From an uncultured Chlorobiaceae bacterium (GTDB lineage: Bacteria > Bacteroidota > Chlorobiia > Chlorobiales > Chlorobiaceae), in NCBI GenBank assembly GCA_903824045.1, contig CAIJVD010000027.1:1-64000 (forward strand): a DNA stretch of 64,000 nt, written 5' to 3'. The position numbers and the translations under genes are program-made. Below are positions 36,475 to 46,746 of the stretch, piece after piece; position 1 is the first letter of the stretch, and every line of letters starts with the position of its first letter. A model generated the notes under the pieces. That model was not told the origin of the DNA, did no database searches, and saw nothing but the letters and a program-made list of their open reading frames with translations.

Positions 36475-37578
36475 ATGTCACTAACAACTGTTGCGCTCAT
36501 TTTCGGAGGCAGGTCGGCTGAACATGAGATATCGATCATCTCGGCCAAATCGATCGAGGCGAACATCAATCCCGAACGCTACCGGGTGGTTCCGATTTAC
36601 ATCACCCATGAAGGCGTCTGGCTTTATGAGGGCGTTGCCCGTGAAATTCTGGGCCTCGACCTCTCCGGACTCTTGAGAAGCACTTCGCTGGAAAATGCGG
36701 ACAATACCCTCCGCGGCATGGTATCGAAAGCGGCCCAGCCCCAATTTGACCTTGACTTCCGCAAAGCCGGAATCGATGTGGCATTTCTTGCGCTTCACGG
36801 CACCTTCGGCGAGGACGGCCGGGTACAGGGACTCCTCGACACCTGCGGTGTGCCCTATACAGGCTGCGGCGTTCTCTCCTCGGCGCTGACGATGGACAAG
36901 GCGCTGACAAAGCTGTGCGCCGCCGATGCCGGCATCGCTGTAGCCCCAGGAGTAACCCTCATGAGTTCAAATTACCACGACGACCCTGCCATAACCTGCC
37001 AGGAGATTGCCGCCCGCTTCAGCTACCCGTTTTTTGTCAAGCCTGCCAATCTCGGATCCTCCGTCGGCATCTCCAAAGTTCACAACGCCTCGGAAATCCA
37101 GCCCGCCCTCGACAGTGCATGCGCCCTCGACACAAAAGTGCTTGTCGAAGAGGCCATCACCGGCCGTGAGGTCGAAGTAGCCGTGCTCGGCAATGATCAG
37201 CCGCTTGCATCGGTACCAGGCGAGATTGAGCCCGGAAGCGACTTCTACGACTATGAGGACAAATACATCCGCAACTCGGCAAAGCTTTTCATTCCTGCCC
37301 GCATTCCCGCTTCACTCCAGGAAGAGGTGCGGCGCCTTGCCGTCAAAGCCTTCAAGGCTCTTGGATGCAGCGGACTTTCACGCATCGACTTTTTTGTTAA
37401 TGAAAAGAGTGGCCATATCGTCCTGAACGAAATCAACACCATTCCCGGCTTTACCGACATCAGCATGTACCCCATGCTCATGGAGTCAAGCGGCATATCT
37501 TTCCCGGAACTGACTGAACGTCTGATCCGTCTTGCGCTCGAAAAACCACCAGAAAGCATCACCGCCTCCCGTTCATGA
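36475..37578 (+). CDS. ddl: D-alanine--D-alanine ligase
   Basis: 367 residues, an ATP-grasp enzyme making D-Ala-D-Ala for peptidoglycan. [18 protein letters not shown] starts the N-terminal domain. [55 protein letters not shown] and [10 protein letters not shown] are the expected substrate and Mg motifs. Length fits the DdlA-type subgroup. Its stop overlaps the start of the next gene by four bases. Confidence 0.95.
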   Translation: MSLTTVALIFGGRSAEHEISIISAKSIEANINPERYRVVPIYITHEGVWLYEGVAREILGLDLSGLLRSTSLENADNTLRGMVSKAAQPQFDLDFRKAGIDVAFLALHGTFGEDGRVQGLLDTCGVPYTGCGVLSSALTMDKALTKLCAADAGIAVAPGVTLMSSNYHDDPAITCQEIAARFSYPFFVKPANLGSSVGISKVHNASEIQPALDSACALDTKVLVEEAITGREVEVAVLGNDQPLASVPGEIEPGSDFYDYEDKYIRNSAKLFIPARIPASLQEEVRRLAVKAFKALGCSGLSRIDFFVNEKSGHIVLNEINTIPGFTDISMYPMLMESSGISFPELTERLIRLALEKPPESITASRS

Positions 37579-38204
37579 CCAGTAATCATGGAAATTACAC
37601 CTGGGGATATGACCGGAATGTCATCAGCGAGCCTCACCTTCTCTTTGCCGAGGTCTCACTCGACATCTCCCGCGGGGAGTATCATGCGGGAATCGACAAG
37701 CTCTCCCCGTTCTCTGGCCCTCTTGGCGACTCATACCTCTACTGCCTGCTCTATGGAAAGGCGCTCAAAGGGCTCAATAGCCGGAAGCTTGCGGGAGAGT
37801 ACCTCAAAAAATGCTGCCTGATAGCACCGGCAAACCAGATCGCATGGAACGAACTGCAGGAGCTTCAGACCCTTCACAGCTCTTATGACGGCGACCAGCA
37901 GGCTTCGTCCGATCAGTTTTTCGACCCCATTGCCGATGAGCTCGACAAACTCTCTCTGGCGCTGATGGAGTTCCAGCCAGTCAAAACAACCGAAAACGCC
38001 GATCCAACCCCGATCAACGAACAGAAGCAGCCCTTCTCCGACGATACCGCTATCGCCGTACCAACCGAAACTCTCGCCACCCTCTTCACCGCCCAGGGCG
38101 CCTACAAAAAGGCAATTAAAATCTTTTCCCTTCTCATCCAGCTCAAGCCCCAGAACGCCGAACACTACCAGCGGGAGATCGACCTGCTGCTTGAGAAACT
38201 GTGA
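37575..38204 (+). CDS. TPR-like protein of unknown function, coupled to ddl
   Basis: 209 residues. No enzyme motif is visible. Helical repeat-like segments occur near the N-terminus ([44 protein letters not shown]) and a clear TPR-type pair closes the protein ([29 protein letters not shown]). A Gln/Pro/Asp-rich linker lies between them. The overlap ATGA with ddl suggests translational coupling. A link to cell-wall synthesis is only inferred from position; there is no signal peptide, so it is probably cytoplasmic. Confidence 0.7.
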   Translation: MTSNHGNYTWGYDRNVISEPHLLFAEVSLDISRGEYHAGIDKLSPFSGPLGDSYLYCLLYGKALKGLNSRKLAGEYLKKCCLIAPANQIAWNELQELQTLHSSYDGDQQASSDQFFDPIADELDKLSLALMEFQPVKTTENADPTPINEQKQPFSDDTAIAVPTETLATLFTAQGAYKKAIKIFSLLIQLKPQNAEHYQREIDLLLEKL

Positions 38205-38540
38205 GCTCAAAGCGCCCCTTAGGCTACCAACATTTCGCTCCTCTGGAGCGGCAAAATACAGTGTCGGTTCAGAGCTCCCGACTTGTCGGGTGAGAATAGA
38301 TCCATACAGCCGCTGGGCGGTGACATGTTGGCAGCATGCCGGAAATGTGTCATCCAAAACAGGGTGAGGGATCTGGAGCTGTCTTTGTTTGCCCGTCACG
38401 ACCTGTCGGATGAGGGATCTCATGGATAAGGCCCACATCTTCACAAAGAGTCGCAGGGCAGAAGAGGAATGGTCGTTCCGGAACTTTTACCTCGCCTGAT
38501 TGGTATATAACTCGTTATATTATTGCAAAAAGAAGCCGGT
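38205..38540. other. Gene-free stretch between the TPR gene and tolC-like gene
   Basis: About 335 bp with no credible ORF. It contains a perfect short palindrome CCCGACTTGTCGGG (about 38278-38291) and two similar segments around GTGAGGGATCTGG and GATGAGGGATCTCATGG (38360-38425), which look like degenerate intergenic repeat text. The exporter operon promoter presumably lies near the right end; I could not assign it. Confidence 0.45.
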
Positions 38541-39956
38541 ATGCTACCCTTGAAAGCCAAACGCCCGAAGAACCTCGTTACAGCTCTCTCCAATTGCCTC
38601 TGCAGTGCGGCAGCGCTCTTCATGCTCTTCTGGCCGTCACCCGCCCTCTCGGCGGAAGCGAATTTACAATCGCTCACTCTTTCCGACTGCATCCGGATTG
38701 CTGTGGAGAACGCAACATCGAAAATAAAGGCTGAAAACAACCTTAAACTGCAAGGTGCCGATCTGCTGAGAAGCTACGGGAACTTCCTTCCAACAGTAAG
38801 TTCTTCGGCCAGTTATACCCCCTTTGCGCTTAGCAGGAACTACAGCTCCCTCTACGGCAGTAACCTCACCCGCATCAAAACGGACTCGCGCTCGACCAGC
38901 ATCACCCTTACGACGTCGCTCAATCTCTTCAACGGCTTTGCCGACTATGCCGCACTTCGCTCAGCCCTCCAGAGAGAGAAGGCAGCTAACCTCACCCTCG
39001 ACCGGGCGCTGCAGTCCATAGCCTTCGATGTCACTCAGGCTTACTATCAGGCGCTGCTTGACCGCGAACTCCTCGATATCTCCCGCCAAAACCTCCGTTC
39101 AGCAGAGGATCAGCTCACCCTCACCGAACGGCAGTACCAGATAGGGCTGAAATCGTTGATTGACCGCTACCAGCAGCAGGCTGAAGCCTCACAGAGCGGT
39201 CTCGTGGTCATAAAAGCAAAGACCCGGATGGAGCACAGCATGCTCGAACTCCTCCGGCGCCTCGGGTTAGAAGGGATGAGTAGAATCGACATCGCACCTC
39301 AACAAAAGAGCAATGAAACGGCCATTGCTGTGAAGATCAACGTCGACAGCCTTGCCACGATGGCTATGGAGAGGCGAAGCGACCTTACGAGCAAAAGCCT
39401 TGAAGCCAGCGCTGCAAAATGGCAGATCACCCAGGCCCGCTCCGCCTGGTTCCCCCGTCTCGACCTCGACTTCAATGTGGGAAGCGCCGCCACGAGTTAT
39501 CTCAGCGGATCAACCTATGCCTATCCGACCCCTACGATCTCCGACCAGCTCGGCAACTCGATCGGATATTCGTTGACGCTTAACCTTCGCTGGTCGATTT
39601 TTGACGGCTTTCAGACAAGCTACAACGTCCAGTCGGCCAAAATTGCCCATAGCAATCAGGAGCTTGACTATCATGACCTGAGGGACAACATCAAGATCGA
39701 TCTGCAGCAGGCTGCCGGGGAGTACTCCTCCGCAGGGCGACAGATCGAGGCTGCAAAAGTTTCGCTAACAGCCGCAAATGCTGCCTTTGACGGAATCAAA
39801 AGAAAATACGAGCTTGGTGCCGCGGGCTTTACTGAGCTCAGTGCGGCACGCGCGGCCCTCTTCAGCGCCCAATCCACTCTCTCGCAGGCCAGATGGAATC
39901 TCGCGCTTCAGAAAAGCGTTCTTGACTATACAACCGGCAGCCTCACGCTGCCATAG
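38541..39956 (+). CDS. TolC-family outer-membrane efflux channel
   Basis: 471 residues from the ATG at 38541 (a TTG six codons upstream is less likely). A signal peptide (NCLCSAAALFMLFWPSPALSA) is followed by two OEP halves with long helices: LTLSDCIRIAVENATSKIKAENNLKLQGADLLRSYGNFLP opens the first, and KIAHSNQELDYHDLRDNIKIDLQQAAGEY lies in the second. ITLTTSLNLFNGF and LTLNLRWSIFDGF are the paired outer-membrane strand motifs. It forms the channel of the tripartite exporter encoded by the next four genes; 27 bp separate it from the adaptor gene. Confidence 0.9.
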   Translation: MLPLKAKRPKNLVTALSNCLCSAAALFMLFWPSPALSAEANLQSLTLSDCIRIAVENATSKIKAENNLKLQGADLLRSYGNFLPTVSSSASYTPFALSRNYSSLYGSNLTRIKTDSRSTSITLTTSLNLFNGFADYAALRSALQREKAANLTLDRALQSIAFDVTQAYYQALLDRELLDISRQNLRSAEDQLTLTERQYQIGLKSLIDRYQQQAEASQSGLVVIKAKTRMEHSMLELLRRLGLEGMSRIDIAPQQKSNETAIAVKINVDSLATMAMERRSDLTSKSLEASAAKWQITQARSAWFPRLDLDFNVGSAATSYLSGSTYAYPTPTISDQLGNSIGYSLTLNLRWSIFDGFQTSYNVQSAKIAHSNQELDYHDLRDNIKIDLQQAAGEYSSAGRQIEAAKVSLTAANAAFDGIKRKYELGAAGFTELSAARAALFSAQSTLSQARWNLALQKSVLDYTTGSLTLP

Positions 39957-39983
39957 CTACCAGAATTTCTCTACCAGAGTACC

Positions 39984-41237
39984 ATGAGCAAACAGAAACC
40001 CCTTCTGAAACGAAAAACCATCCTGTTATCGATTGCGGCCGCTCTCTTTGCCTGCGCCCTGCTCTTCTTTTTTCTCAAATTCAGGGAAAAACCCGTAGAG
40101 GTGACGACCGAAAAAGCATTTATCAAGGAGGTCGTCCATATCGTCACTGCAACCGGCAAGATCGAGCCAGAGCTCGTTGTTGCCATGTCACCGGACGCCT
40201 CGGGTGAAATCATTGAGCTTCCGGTACGCGACGGCCAGAACGTCAAAAAAGGGGAGCTTCTTTTCAAGATACAGCCCGACCTCTACATCAACCAGGTGCA
40301 GCAGAGCCGGGCACAGCTCAATACGGCAAAATCGCAGAGCCTCGAGGCTAAGTCCCGCAAGCTCAAGGCCGAGGATGATTTCCGAAAGGCCGATATGCTC
40401 TTCAGGGAGAAACTGATCTCCCAGTCCGACTATCTGGGAGCCAAAACCGCTGCGCAGGCCGCAAAAGCGGTCTGGCAGGCCTCACGCCATTCGATAGAGC
40501 AAAACAAAAGCCTCCTCGAACAGAACGAGGACCGCCTCAAGAAGACCGTTGTGCGCGCCCCGAATAGCGGCACCATCATCCTTCTCAACAGCAAGCTCGG
40601 CGAGCGCGTCGTTGGCACAGGACAGTTCCCCGGCACCGAGGTACTGCGCCTGGCCAACCTCGACAGCATGCAGGTGAAGGTCGATGTCAACGAGAACGAT
40701 ATTGTCAACGTCAAGCCGGGCAATCCGGTATCAATCAAGGTGGACGCCTTCGGCGACCGCATCTTCAAAGGGATTGTTCACGAGATATCCAACTCTGCCA
40801 TTGCCAAAGCCGCCGGCACTCAGGAAGAGGTGACCAACTTCTCGGTCAAGATCCGCATTTTCAACCATGACCGGTTGCTCAAGCCCGGCATGAGTGCCAC
40901 GGCAGACATTGAGTCGCAGCGCATCAAAGGGGCGCTTGTCGTCCCCATACAGAGCGTGACGGTCCGAAGCAGTGCTCCCGAGGGTGTGGCGCAAAAAACC
41001 GAAAAAAACGGTGTGATGATGACGACAAAACCAAGGCCTGCTGAAAGCGTGCAGGGGGTCTTCATCGTCAGTGACGGCAAAGTGCTCTTCCGCCCTGTAA
41101 AAACGGGAACGACCGACAATACACACCTTATCATCACCGACGGGCTCAAGGCTGGCGAGGAGGTGGTCTCGGGAAGCTACTCCGCCATCACGAGCCAGCT
41201 CAAGAACGGCGGCTCCATCAAAAAACAGCAGCGCTGA
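39984..41237 (+). CDS. Periplasmic adaptor (membrane fusion protein), MacA/HlyD type
   Basis: 417 residues. One N-terminal membrane anchor ([22 protein letters not shown]) precedes a biotinyl-lipoyl-like half-domain ([22 protein letters not shown]), a helical hairpin ([26 protein letters not shown]... to about residue 185), the second lipoyl half ([26 protein letters not shown]) and a beta-barrel. This is the standard adaptor plan linking an inner-membrane ABC transporter to TolC. The ATPase gene follows after 7 bp. Confidence 0.9.
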   Translation: MSKQKPLLKRKTILLSIAAALFACALLFFFLKFREKPVEVTTEKAFIKEVVHIVTATGKIEPELVVAMSPDASGEIIELPVRDGQNVKKGELLFKIQPDLYINQVQQSRAQLNTAKSQSLEAKSRKLKAEDDFRKADMLFREKLISQSDYLGAKTAAQAAKAVWQASRHSIEQNKSLLEQNEDRLKKTVVRAPNSGTIILLNSKLGERVVGTGQFPGTEVLRLANLDSMQVKVDVNENDIVNVKPGNPVSIKVDAFGDRIFKGIVHEISNSAIAKAAGTQEEVTNFSVKIRIFNHDRLLKPGMSATADIESQRIKGALVVPIQSVTVRSSAPEGVAQKTEKNGVMMTTKPRPAESVQGVFIVSDGKVLFRPVKTGTTDNTHLIITDGLKAGEEVVSGSYSAITSQLKNGGSIKKQQR

Positions 41238-41244
41238 GGGGCCG

Positions 41245-41934
41245 ATGACCAATAAAGCGATCATCACCATGCAGTCGCTCTGCAAATTTTATGAGATGGG
41301 CGACCAGGTCGTTCGGGCGCTCGACTCGATCGATCTCGATTTCCGGCTGAACGACTATGCCGCCATCATGGGACCGTCCGGCAGCGGGAAGTCGACACTC
41401 ATGAACATCATCGGCTGCCTCGACACGCCAACATCCGGAATCTACGAGCTGAACGGCCAGCAGGTTGCCGATATGGATGACGATGAACTGGCCCGCATCC
41501 GGAACCGCGAAATAGGCTTCGTCTTTCAGACATTCAACCTGCTCCCACGCCTCAACTGCCTGCGCAATGTTGAGCTCCCCCTGATCTATGCCGGAGTTCC
41601 GCCCGAGGAGCGCGAGGAGCGTGCCGCAGAAGCCCTGAAACGGGTCGGCCTCGGCGACCGCATCACCCACAAGCCGGCAGAGCTCTCAGGCGGCCAGATA
41701 CAGCGAGTCGCTATCGCAAGGGCGCTCATCAACAAGCCCTCGATCATCCTTGCCGATGAACCAACCGGCAACCTCGATACCGCCACCAGTATCGAAATCA
41801 TGAAGATCTTCAGCGAGCTCTCCGACGCTGGCAACACCATCATCCTCATCACCCACGAAGAGGATATCGCACGCTATACGCGGCGCATCATCCGGCTGAG
41901 AGACGGCAAAATCGAAACCGACTCCCGGCAATGA
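41245..41934 (+). CDS. ABC transporter ATPase, MacB/LolD type
   Basis: 229 residues. Walker [10 protein letters not shown] is at about residues 45-53, the Q-loop in [12 protein letters not shown], signature [15 protein letters not shown], Walker [12 protein letters not shown], and the H-loop in ILITHEE. This is the MacB/LolD subfamily that powers mechanotransmission rather than channel transport. The stop overlaps the first permease start by four bases. Confidence 0.93.
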   Translation: MTNKAIITMQSLCKFYEMGDQVVRALDSIDLDFRLNDYAAIMGPSGSGKSTLMNIIGCLDTPTSGIYELNGQQVADMDDDELARIRNREIGFVFQTFNLLPRLNCLRNVELPLIYAGVPPEEREERAAEALKRVGLGDRITHKPAELSGGQIQRVAIARALINKPSIILADEPTGNLDTATSIEIMKIFSELSDAGNTIILITHEEDIARYTRRIIRLRDGKIETDSRQ

Positions 41935-43196
41935 CCGCGAACCGGCGACAGTTTCGCTACGAGAGTGCGGAAAGCCTCAAAATGGCCCTCTTCCAGATCA
42001 GGGCCAACAAGACCCGTTCCTTTCTCACCGCGCTCGGCGTCATCATCGGCATTGTCGCCATAACCTTGATGGGCACGGCCATCAACGGCATCGACCGCGG
42101 GTTCGACAAGAGCCTTGCCATGCTCGGCTACGACGTCATCTACGTCCAGAAGTCATCGTGGAGCACCATGGGAAAGTGGTGGCTCTTCCGCAACCGTCCT
42201 GACCTGAAAATCGAGTACGCCGACCAGCTCAACCGCATCATTGCCGACGATCCGCACTCCGAGCTGCAGATAGCCGTGCCGCAAATGTCAACCTACCAGG
42301 CTACGGCATCCTACAAGGAGAAGACCCTTGAACAGGTCTTTTCGCTCGGCACAACCCACGACTACCTGCAAACTGCCTCGGGGGCCCTCTCGGCCGGCCG
42401 GTTCTTCACCATAACGGAGAGCGCCGGAAGCGACATGGTCGCAGTCGTCGGCGACGACATCGCCACCGCGCTCTTCCCCAATGAACCCGCTCTCGACAAG
42501 TTCATCCAGCTCAAGAACCGGAAGTGCCGGATCATCGGCGTCTTCCGCAAACAGGGAAAGTTTCTCGGCCTTTTCAGCTTTGACAATCAGATCATCATGC
42601 CACTCGGTGCATTTGAAAAGATCTACGGCAAGAACCAGTTCACCACCATCAGGGTCAAAATCAAGGATCAGACGCACGTCGGACAGGCCAAAGAGGAGCT
42701 GCTCGGCCTGATGAGGCGGATCCGCAGAATTCAGGCAGGTCAAGAGGAAAACTTCTCCATCAACGAGCAGCAAGCCTTCAAGAGCCAGCTCGACCCTATC
42801 AAAAACGGCATTGCCATCGCCGGTATCTTCATCACCGGACTCTCGCTCTTTGTCGGCGCTATCGGCATCATGAACATCACCTTTGTGAGTGTCAAGGAGC
42901 GCACCCGCGAAATCGGGCTCCGCAAGGCCCTCGGCGCAAGACGCAGAACCATCCTCCTGCAGTTCCTCATCGAATCAGTGATGATCTGCCTGATCGGCGG
43001 CGTCACGGGAATGGCCGTCGCACTCTCCATAACGTTTGCGATCATCATCATTGTGCCCGATTTTCCGGTTCAATTCTCTTTCAACCTGGTACTGGCAAGC
43101 ATTGCGGTTTCGGTCATTACCGGCATTATCTCGGGTCTGGCTCCGGCTGTAACAGCCTCAAAGCTCGACCCGGCAGACTCGCTGCGCTATGAATAG
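41931..43196 (+). CDS. ABC transporter permease, MacB/FtsX family (first)
   Basis: 421 residues with the four-helix MacB topology: a first helix ([22 protein letters not shown]), a large periplasmic domain (about 70-290), and three C-terminal helices. [32 protein letters not shown] is the conserved coupling region. The N-terminal MacB_PCD-type domain contains the typical [12 protein letters not shown]. It pairs with the next permease (3-bp gap), giving a probable heterodimer. Confidence 0.9.
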   Translation: MTANRRQFRYESAESLKMALFQIRANKTRSFLTALGVIIGIVAITLMGTAINGIDRGFDKSLAMLGYDVIYVQKSSWSTMGKWWLFRNRPDLKIEYADQLNRIIADDPHSELQIAVPQMSTYQATASYKEKTLEQVFSLGTTHDYLQTASGALSAGRFFTITESAGSDMVAVVGDDIATALFPNEPALDKFIQLKNRKCRIIGVFRKQGKFLGLFSFDNQIIMPLGAFEKIYGKNQFTTIRVKIKDQTHVGQAKEELLGLMRRIRRIQAGQEENFSINEQQAFKSQLDPIKNGIAIAGIFITGLSLFVGAIGIMNITFVSVKERTREIGLRKALGARRRTILLQFLIESVMICLIGGVTGMAVALSITFAIIIIVPDFPVQFSFNLVLASIAVSVITGIISGLAPAVTASKLDPADSLRYE

Positions 43197-43199
43197 GAG

Positions 43200-44441
43200 A
43201 TGCTCTTGAAGACCGCTGAAATCATTAATCAGGCGATCTACTCCCTCGCTGTAAACCGCCTTCGCTCATGGCTCACCATCATGGGCGTAGCTGTCGGCGT
43301 ATTCTCCATCATCGCCGTTATGACCGCGCTCGATGCGATCGACAAAAGCGTTGAATCCGGCCTTACCAGCCTCGGTGCAAACACCTTCCAGATACAGAAA
43401 AACCCTGCAATCATGTTCGGCAGCGGCCACAGCCGAAATTTCTACGCCAACCGAAAGGACATCACCTACCAGCAGGCCATCCTCTTTCGCAAAAGCATGG
43501 AACAGGATGCCCGAAACATTGGCCTCGTCATTGTCAGCCAGGCAAACCTTGCCAGATTCGCAAACCGTGCATCAAACCCTGACGTCTCCATGACCGGCGG
43601 AGACGAGAACTTCGCACCCTCCAATGGCTACACCCTTACTGCGGGCCGAAACCTGATCGAGAACGACATCCGCACAGCGCGCAACACCGCCGTCATCGGC
43701 AACGAACTTGCCGAAACCCTCTTCCCTTCCGGCGAAAGCCCGCTCGACAAGCAGATAAAGGTCAACAACGAGGTCTACACCGTTGTCGGCATCTTTGAAA
43801 AGAAGGGGGCCGCCTTCGGCCAGAGCCAGGACAACTTCCTGCTTATCCCGATCACCCGCTTCCTCGACCATGTGAACGAAAAAAGCAGCCTCTCCATAAC
43901 CGTTGAGGCACTGTCGCGAAAAGCATATCCCGAAACCATAGACCGCGCCATAGGGGCAATGCGCCTTGCAAGAGGGCTCACCGTCAAGGACAGCAGCGAC
44001 TTTGAGATCCGCACAAACGAGTCGCTCATCGACAGCTTCCGCGACATTCAGCGCGCCATCAGCACGGGTGCTTTCATCATCAGCTTCATGGCACTGCTCA
44101 CTGCAGGCGTTGGCATCATGAACATCATGCTTGTCAGCGTCACCGAACGAACGCGCGAAATAGGCATCCGCAAATCGGTCGGTGCACAAAAAAACAGCAT
44201 TCTCCGCCAGTTCCTCTTTGAAGCTCTCTTCCTCTCTCTGGCCGGAGGAGTAATCGGCATCCTCGCAGGTCTTGCAGCCGGAAACATCATTGCGCTCAAA
44301 TTCAACCTCCCGACGATCTTTCCTATCCTCTGGATAACCGTCTCAATAGTGGTCTGCAGCGGAATCGGCGTGGCCTTTGGCCTCTTCCCCGCATGGAAAG
44401 CCGCAAACCTCAACCCCGTAGAGGCGCTGCGTCCAAAATAA
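43200..44441 (+). CDS. ABC transporter permease, MacB/FtsX family (second)
   Basis: 413 residues, homologous to the preceding gene product but clearly diverged. The first helix is WLTIMGVAVGVFSIIAVMTAL, the periplasmic domain includes NTAVIGNELAETLFP, and the C-terminal part has GIMNIMLVSVTERTREIGIRKSVGAQKNSIL. Two distinct permeases with one ATPase suggest an asymmetric exporter. The substrate is unknown (macrolide-like compounds, peptides or lipids are possibilities in the family). It is followed 29 bp later by the NRAMP gene. Confidence 0.9.
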   Translation: MLLKTAEIINQAIYSLAVNRLRSWLTIMGVAVGVFSIIAVMTALDAIDKSVESGLTSLGANTFQIQKNPAIMFGSGHSRNFYANRKDITYQQAILFRKSMEQDARNIGLVIVSQANLARFANRASNPDVSMTGGDENFAPSNGYTLTAGRNLIENDIRTARNTAVIGNELAETLFPSGESPLDKQIKVNNEVYTVVGIFEKKGAAFGQSQDNFLLIPITRFLDHVNEKSSLSITVEALSRKAYPETIDRAIGAMRLARGLTVKDSSDFEIRTNESLIDSFRDIQRAISTGAFIISFMALLTAGVGIMNIMLVSVTERTREIGIRKSVGAQKNSILRQFLFEALFLSLAGGVIGILAGLAAGNIIALKFNLPTIFPILWITVSIVVCSGIGVAFGLFPAWKAANLNPVEALRPK

Positions 44442-44470
44442 GGGTAACTATCAATCACCACGCCCCGCAT

Positions 44471-45712
44471 ATGGCATCGGCAAACAACAATAAGAGCGCT
44501 TTGTGGCTGAAAAAGCTGCCGGGGTTTCTCGGGCCAGGGTTCCTTGTAACGGTGGGGTTTGTCGATCCCGGAAACTGGGCTACAAATATCGAGGGTGGAT
44601 CGCGCTTCGGCTACGAGCTGCTCTGGGTAGTGACGCTTAGCACCGTCATGCTCATCCTCATCCAGCATATGGCGGCAAAGCTCGGGATTGCGACCGGAAG
44701 CTCGCTGGCAGTCAATATCCGCCAGCACTTCCCCAAACCCGTAACGGCCCTCTTCGGCACGAGCATTATGCTTGCCTGTATAGCAACCGATGTGGCAGAG
44801 CTGCTTGGCGGGGCAATCGGTTTCAGCCTTCTTTTGGCAATACCGATCTGGGTCGGAGCACTCTTTACCGCTACGTTGAAGGTATTCCTGATCATCAGCC
44901 AGCGCTACCACCGTATCGAATCAATCATTGTAGGGTTCCTCGCCATCATCACACTCTCTTACCTCGCTGAACTCTTTATCGTCAAGCCTGAGTGGAGTCA
45001 GGTTCTGCCTGCGCTCGTGGTGCCAAAAACCGGAAGAGAGAGCATCTATGTCACCATGGCGATTCTTGGCGCACTGGTAATGCCTCACAACATCTTCCTG
45101 CATTCGAACATCATTCACAGCCGCAAGTGGGGGATTTCCGAGGAAGAGAAGCTCTCTGTGTTGCGGTATGAAAAAATTGATACCATCGCCGCAATGACTC
45201 TTGGGTGGCTGGTTAACTCGGCAATGATTATCGTTGCGGCCGCCGTGTTTTTCCGCAACCACCTCTCTGTCGGAAGCATTGAAGAGGCGTCGGCAACACT
45301 GAAGCCCATCGCCGGGCCGCTTGCTGGCCTGCTTTTTTCGGTAGCGCTCCTTTTCTCTGGAGTCGGTTCATCAATCACCTCCGCCATGGCTGAAGCCAAC
45401 GTCATCACCGGCTTCCTCGCCAAAGCCGAAGACCCTCGCTCCCCTTTCTACAGAGTTGCCGTTATTGCCATTGCCATCCCTTCGCTGCTGATTATCCTGC
45501 TGACAAGCGACACCTTTCGCCTCCTGATACTGAGTCAGGTGGTGCTTGGCCTGCAGCTCCCCTTGACGCTCCTGCCGCTGCTCATTCTTTCGAGAAGCCG
45601 CAGGGTGATGGGCGCGTTCAGAAGCAGCAATCCTGAATTTGCGGCGGCTCTCCTGGTTTCCGTCATCGTTGTCGCACTCAACATCTTTCTCTTTTACATA
45701 ACCTTCAACTGA
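44471..45712 (+). CDS. NRAMP-family divalent metal transporter
   Basis: 413 residues from the ATG at 44471; a longer frame start at 44393 would overlap the permease gene. The metal-binding DPGNWATNIEGGSRFGY in helix 1 and MPHNIFLHS in helix 6 are the diagnostic NRAMP motifs. About eleven helices are seen. It would import Mn(II) or Fe(II) with protons. The uspA-like gene lies 10 bp downstream, so they are a likely operon. Linkage to the exporter is by position only. Confidence 0.9.
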   Translation: MASANNNKSALWLKKLPGFLGPGFLVTVGFVDPGNWATNIEGGSRFGYELLWVVTLSTVMLILIQHMAAKLGIATGSSLAVNIRQHFPKPVTALFGTSIMLACIATDVAELLGGAIGFSLLLAIPIWVGALFTATLKVFLIISQRYHRIESIIVGFLAIITLSYLAELFIVKPEWSQVLPALVVPKTGRESIYVTMAILGALVMPHNIFLHSNIIHSRKWGISEEEKLSVLRYEKIDTIAAMTLGWLVNSAMIIVAAAVFFRNHLSVGSIEEASATLKPIAGPLAGLLFSVALLFSGVGSSITSAMAEANVITGFLAKAEDPRSPFYRVAVIAIAIPSLLIILLTSDTFRLLILSQVVLGLQLPLTLLPLLILSRSRRVMGAFRSSNPEFAAALLVSVIVVALNIFLFYITFN

Positions 45713-45722
45713 GGGAGCCAAG

Positions 45723-46127
45723 ATGGCCGATTACCGTGAAATCCTTGTCGCCCTTGACTGCTCATCTGTCGATGATAGACTTATCGAGCATGTCTCGGTG
45801 CTTGCCCAGGGGCTTCGATCGAGGCTGCATCTTCTGCACGTAGTACACTCACACACCCTTGATCAGGAGCGCACGCTCAGGAAATCGGCTTCCCTTCGGC
45901 TCAACCGGTACCGGGAGCGATTGCTTTCAGAGGGCATAACTGCAGAGGTTCTGCTCAGAAGCGGCGAGCCTGAAGAGGAGATTCTCGGAGAGATCAGGGA
46001 GCATGACTATGACCTTCTGGCGATGGCCTCCCACGGCCACCATCTGGCAGGGAGAATCCTGTTCGGCAGTGTTTCAAGAACACTTCGCCAGAGCGCGGAT
46101 ATCCCGCTGCTGATCGTAAAGTCGTAG
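45723..46127 (+). CDS. Universal stress protein, UspA family
   Basis: 134 residues, single Usp domain. The opening strand YREILVALDCSSVDDRLIEH is followed by LHLLHVVHS, and the C-terminal ATP-binding signature is present in MASHGHHLAGRILFGSVSRTL (G-x2-x..G-x4-GS form), ending in DIPLLIVKS. It likely binds ATP in the cytoplasm. Fusion or pairing of Usp domains with transporters is common, which fits the adjacent NRAMP gene. Confidence 0.88.
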   Translation: MADYREILVALDCSSVDDRLIEHVSVLAQGLRSRLHLLHVVHSHTLDQERTLRKSASLRLNRYRERLLSEGITAEVLLRSGEPEEEILGEIREHDYDLLAMASHGHHLAGRILFGSVSRTLRQSADIPLLIVKS

Positions 46128-46181
46128 GATCCTGGTTGGTGCTGTTCAGTTGGCGTGGAGAGGGATTATCACCTTGGAGGA

Positions 46182-46228
46182 GAAAAAAAAAGCGCACCCC
46201 GGTCAAAAAAGAGTTCGAGGTGCGCTTG
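46182..46228 (-). terminator. Rho-independent terminator of the chlorosome protein gene
   Basis: On the minus strand, AAGCGCACC and GGTGCGCTT form a nine-pair stem with a loop of about 22 bases, then a run of about ten T (the A-run at 46182-46191). It starts about 20 bp after the stop at 46247. The strong signal suits a highly expressed monocistronic gene. Confidence 0.85.
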
Positions 46229-46246
46229 AATAAGGAACGAGGCGGC

Positions 46247-46480
46247 TCAGCCTAATTTTTTAGGTGTAACTGCTGCAGCTGCACCCTGGAAAACCTGTGT
46301 AACCTGAGCGGTAGCACTGCCAGCAAGGTCAGATGCGGTTTTGCCAAGCGGGGTAACAAAGGAGCAACATGCATCAAAAAGTGCTGTGACAATGTTGATG
46401 ACCTGCTGTGGCACTGTACCTGCAGTCTGGAGAATGTTGTTGAAAGCAACTGACAAATCGTTGAACTGGTCGTTTGACAT
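46247..46480 (-). CDS. csmB: Chlorosome envelope protein, CsmB/CsmF type
   Basis: 77 residues, the size of CsmB/CsmF. It begins MSNDQFNDLSVAFNNILQTAG and ends QVFQGAAAAVTPKKLG; the centre has the family's amphipathic helices with SFVTPLGKTASDLAGSATAQV. These small proteins sit in the lipid monolayer of the chlorosome, the antenna of green sulfur bacteria, without a signal peptide. CsmB and CsmF are close homologs; I favour CsmB but cannot exclude CsmF. Cysteines are present (DACCSF), worth noting because redox control of chlorosome quenching is known. It is single, with its own terminator, and divergent from the next gene. Confidence 0.82.
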   Translation of the reverse strand: MSNDQFNDLSVAFNNILQTAGTVPQQVINIVTALFDACCSFVTPLGKTASDLAGSATAQVTQVFQGAAAAVTPKKLG

Positions 46481-46746
46481 GGCTTATGATGTTTTGGTTA
46501 AAAAAAACATTGTTTTTTGTTTATAGGATAAGTTACATGATTTCGTTCAATTACCCTAAATCAAAAATTCAGGGGCTGCAAGTCATCGGGCCTGTGTGGC
46601 GGCTTGAGCGGCAGAGAAAATGGGAGCGGGTTTCCTGAATGGCTGAACTCACTCCGATCAAGCTTTTTTTATCTACGGATTAAAAGGAAATAACTTACTT
46701 TTCGGCCGAAACTTGCCAATAGATGATCTAACCAATAAAGCGCGTC

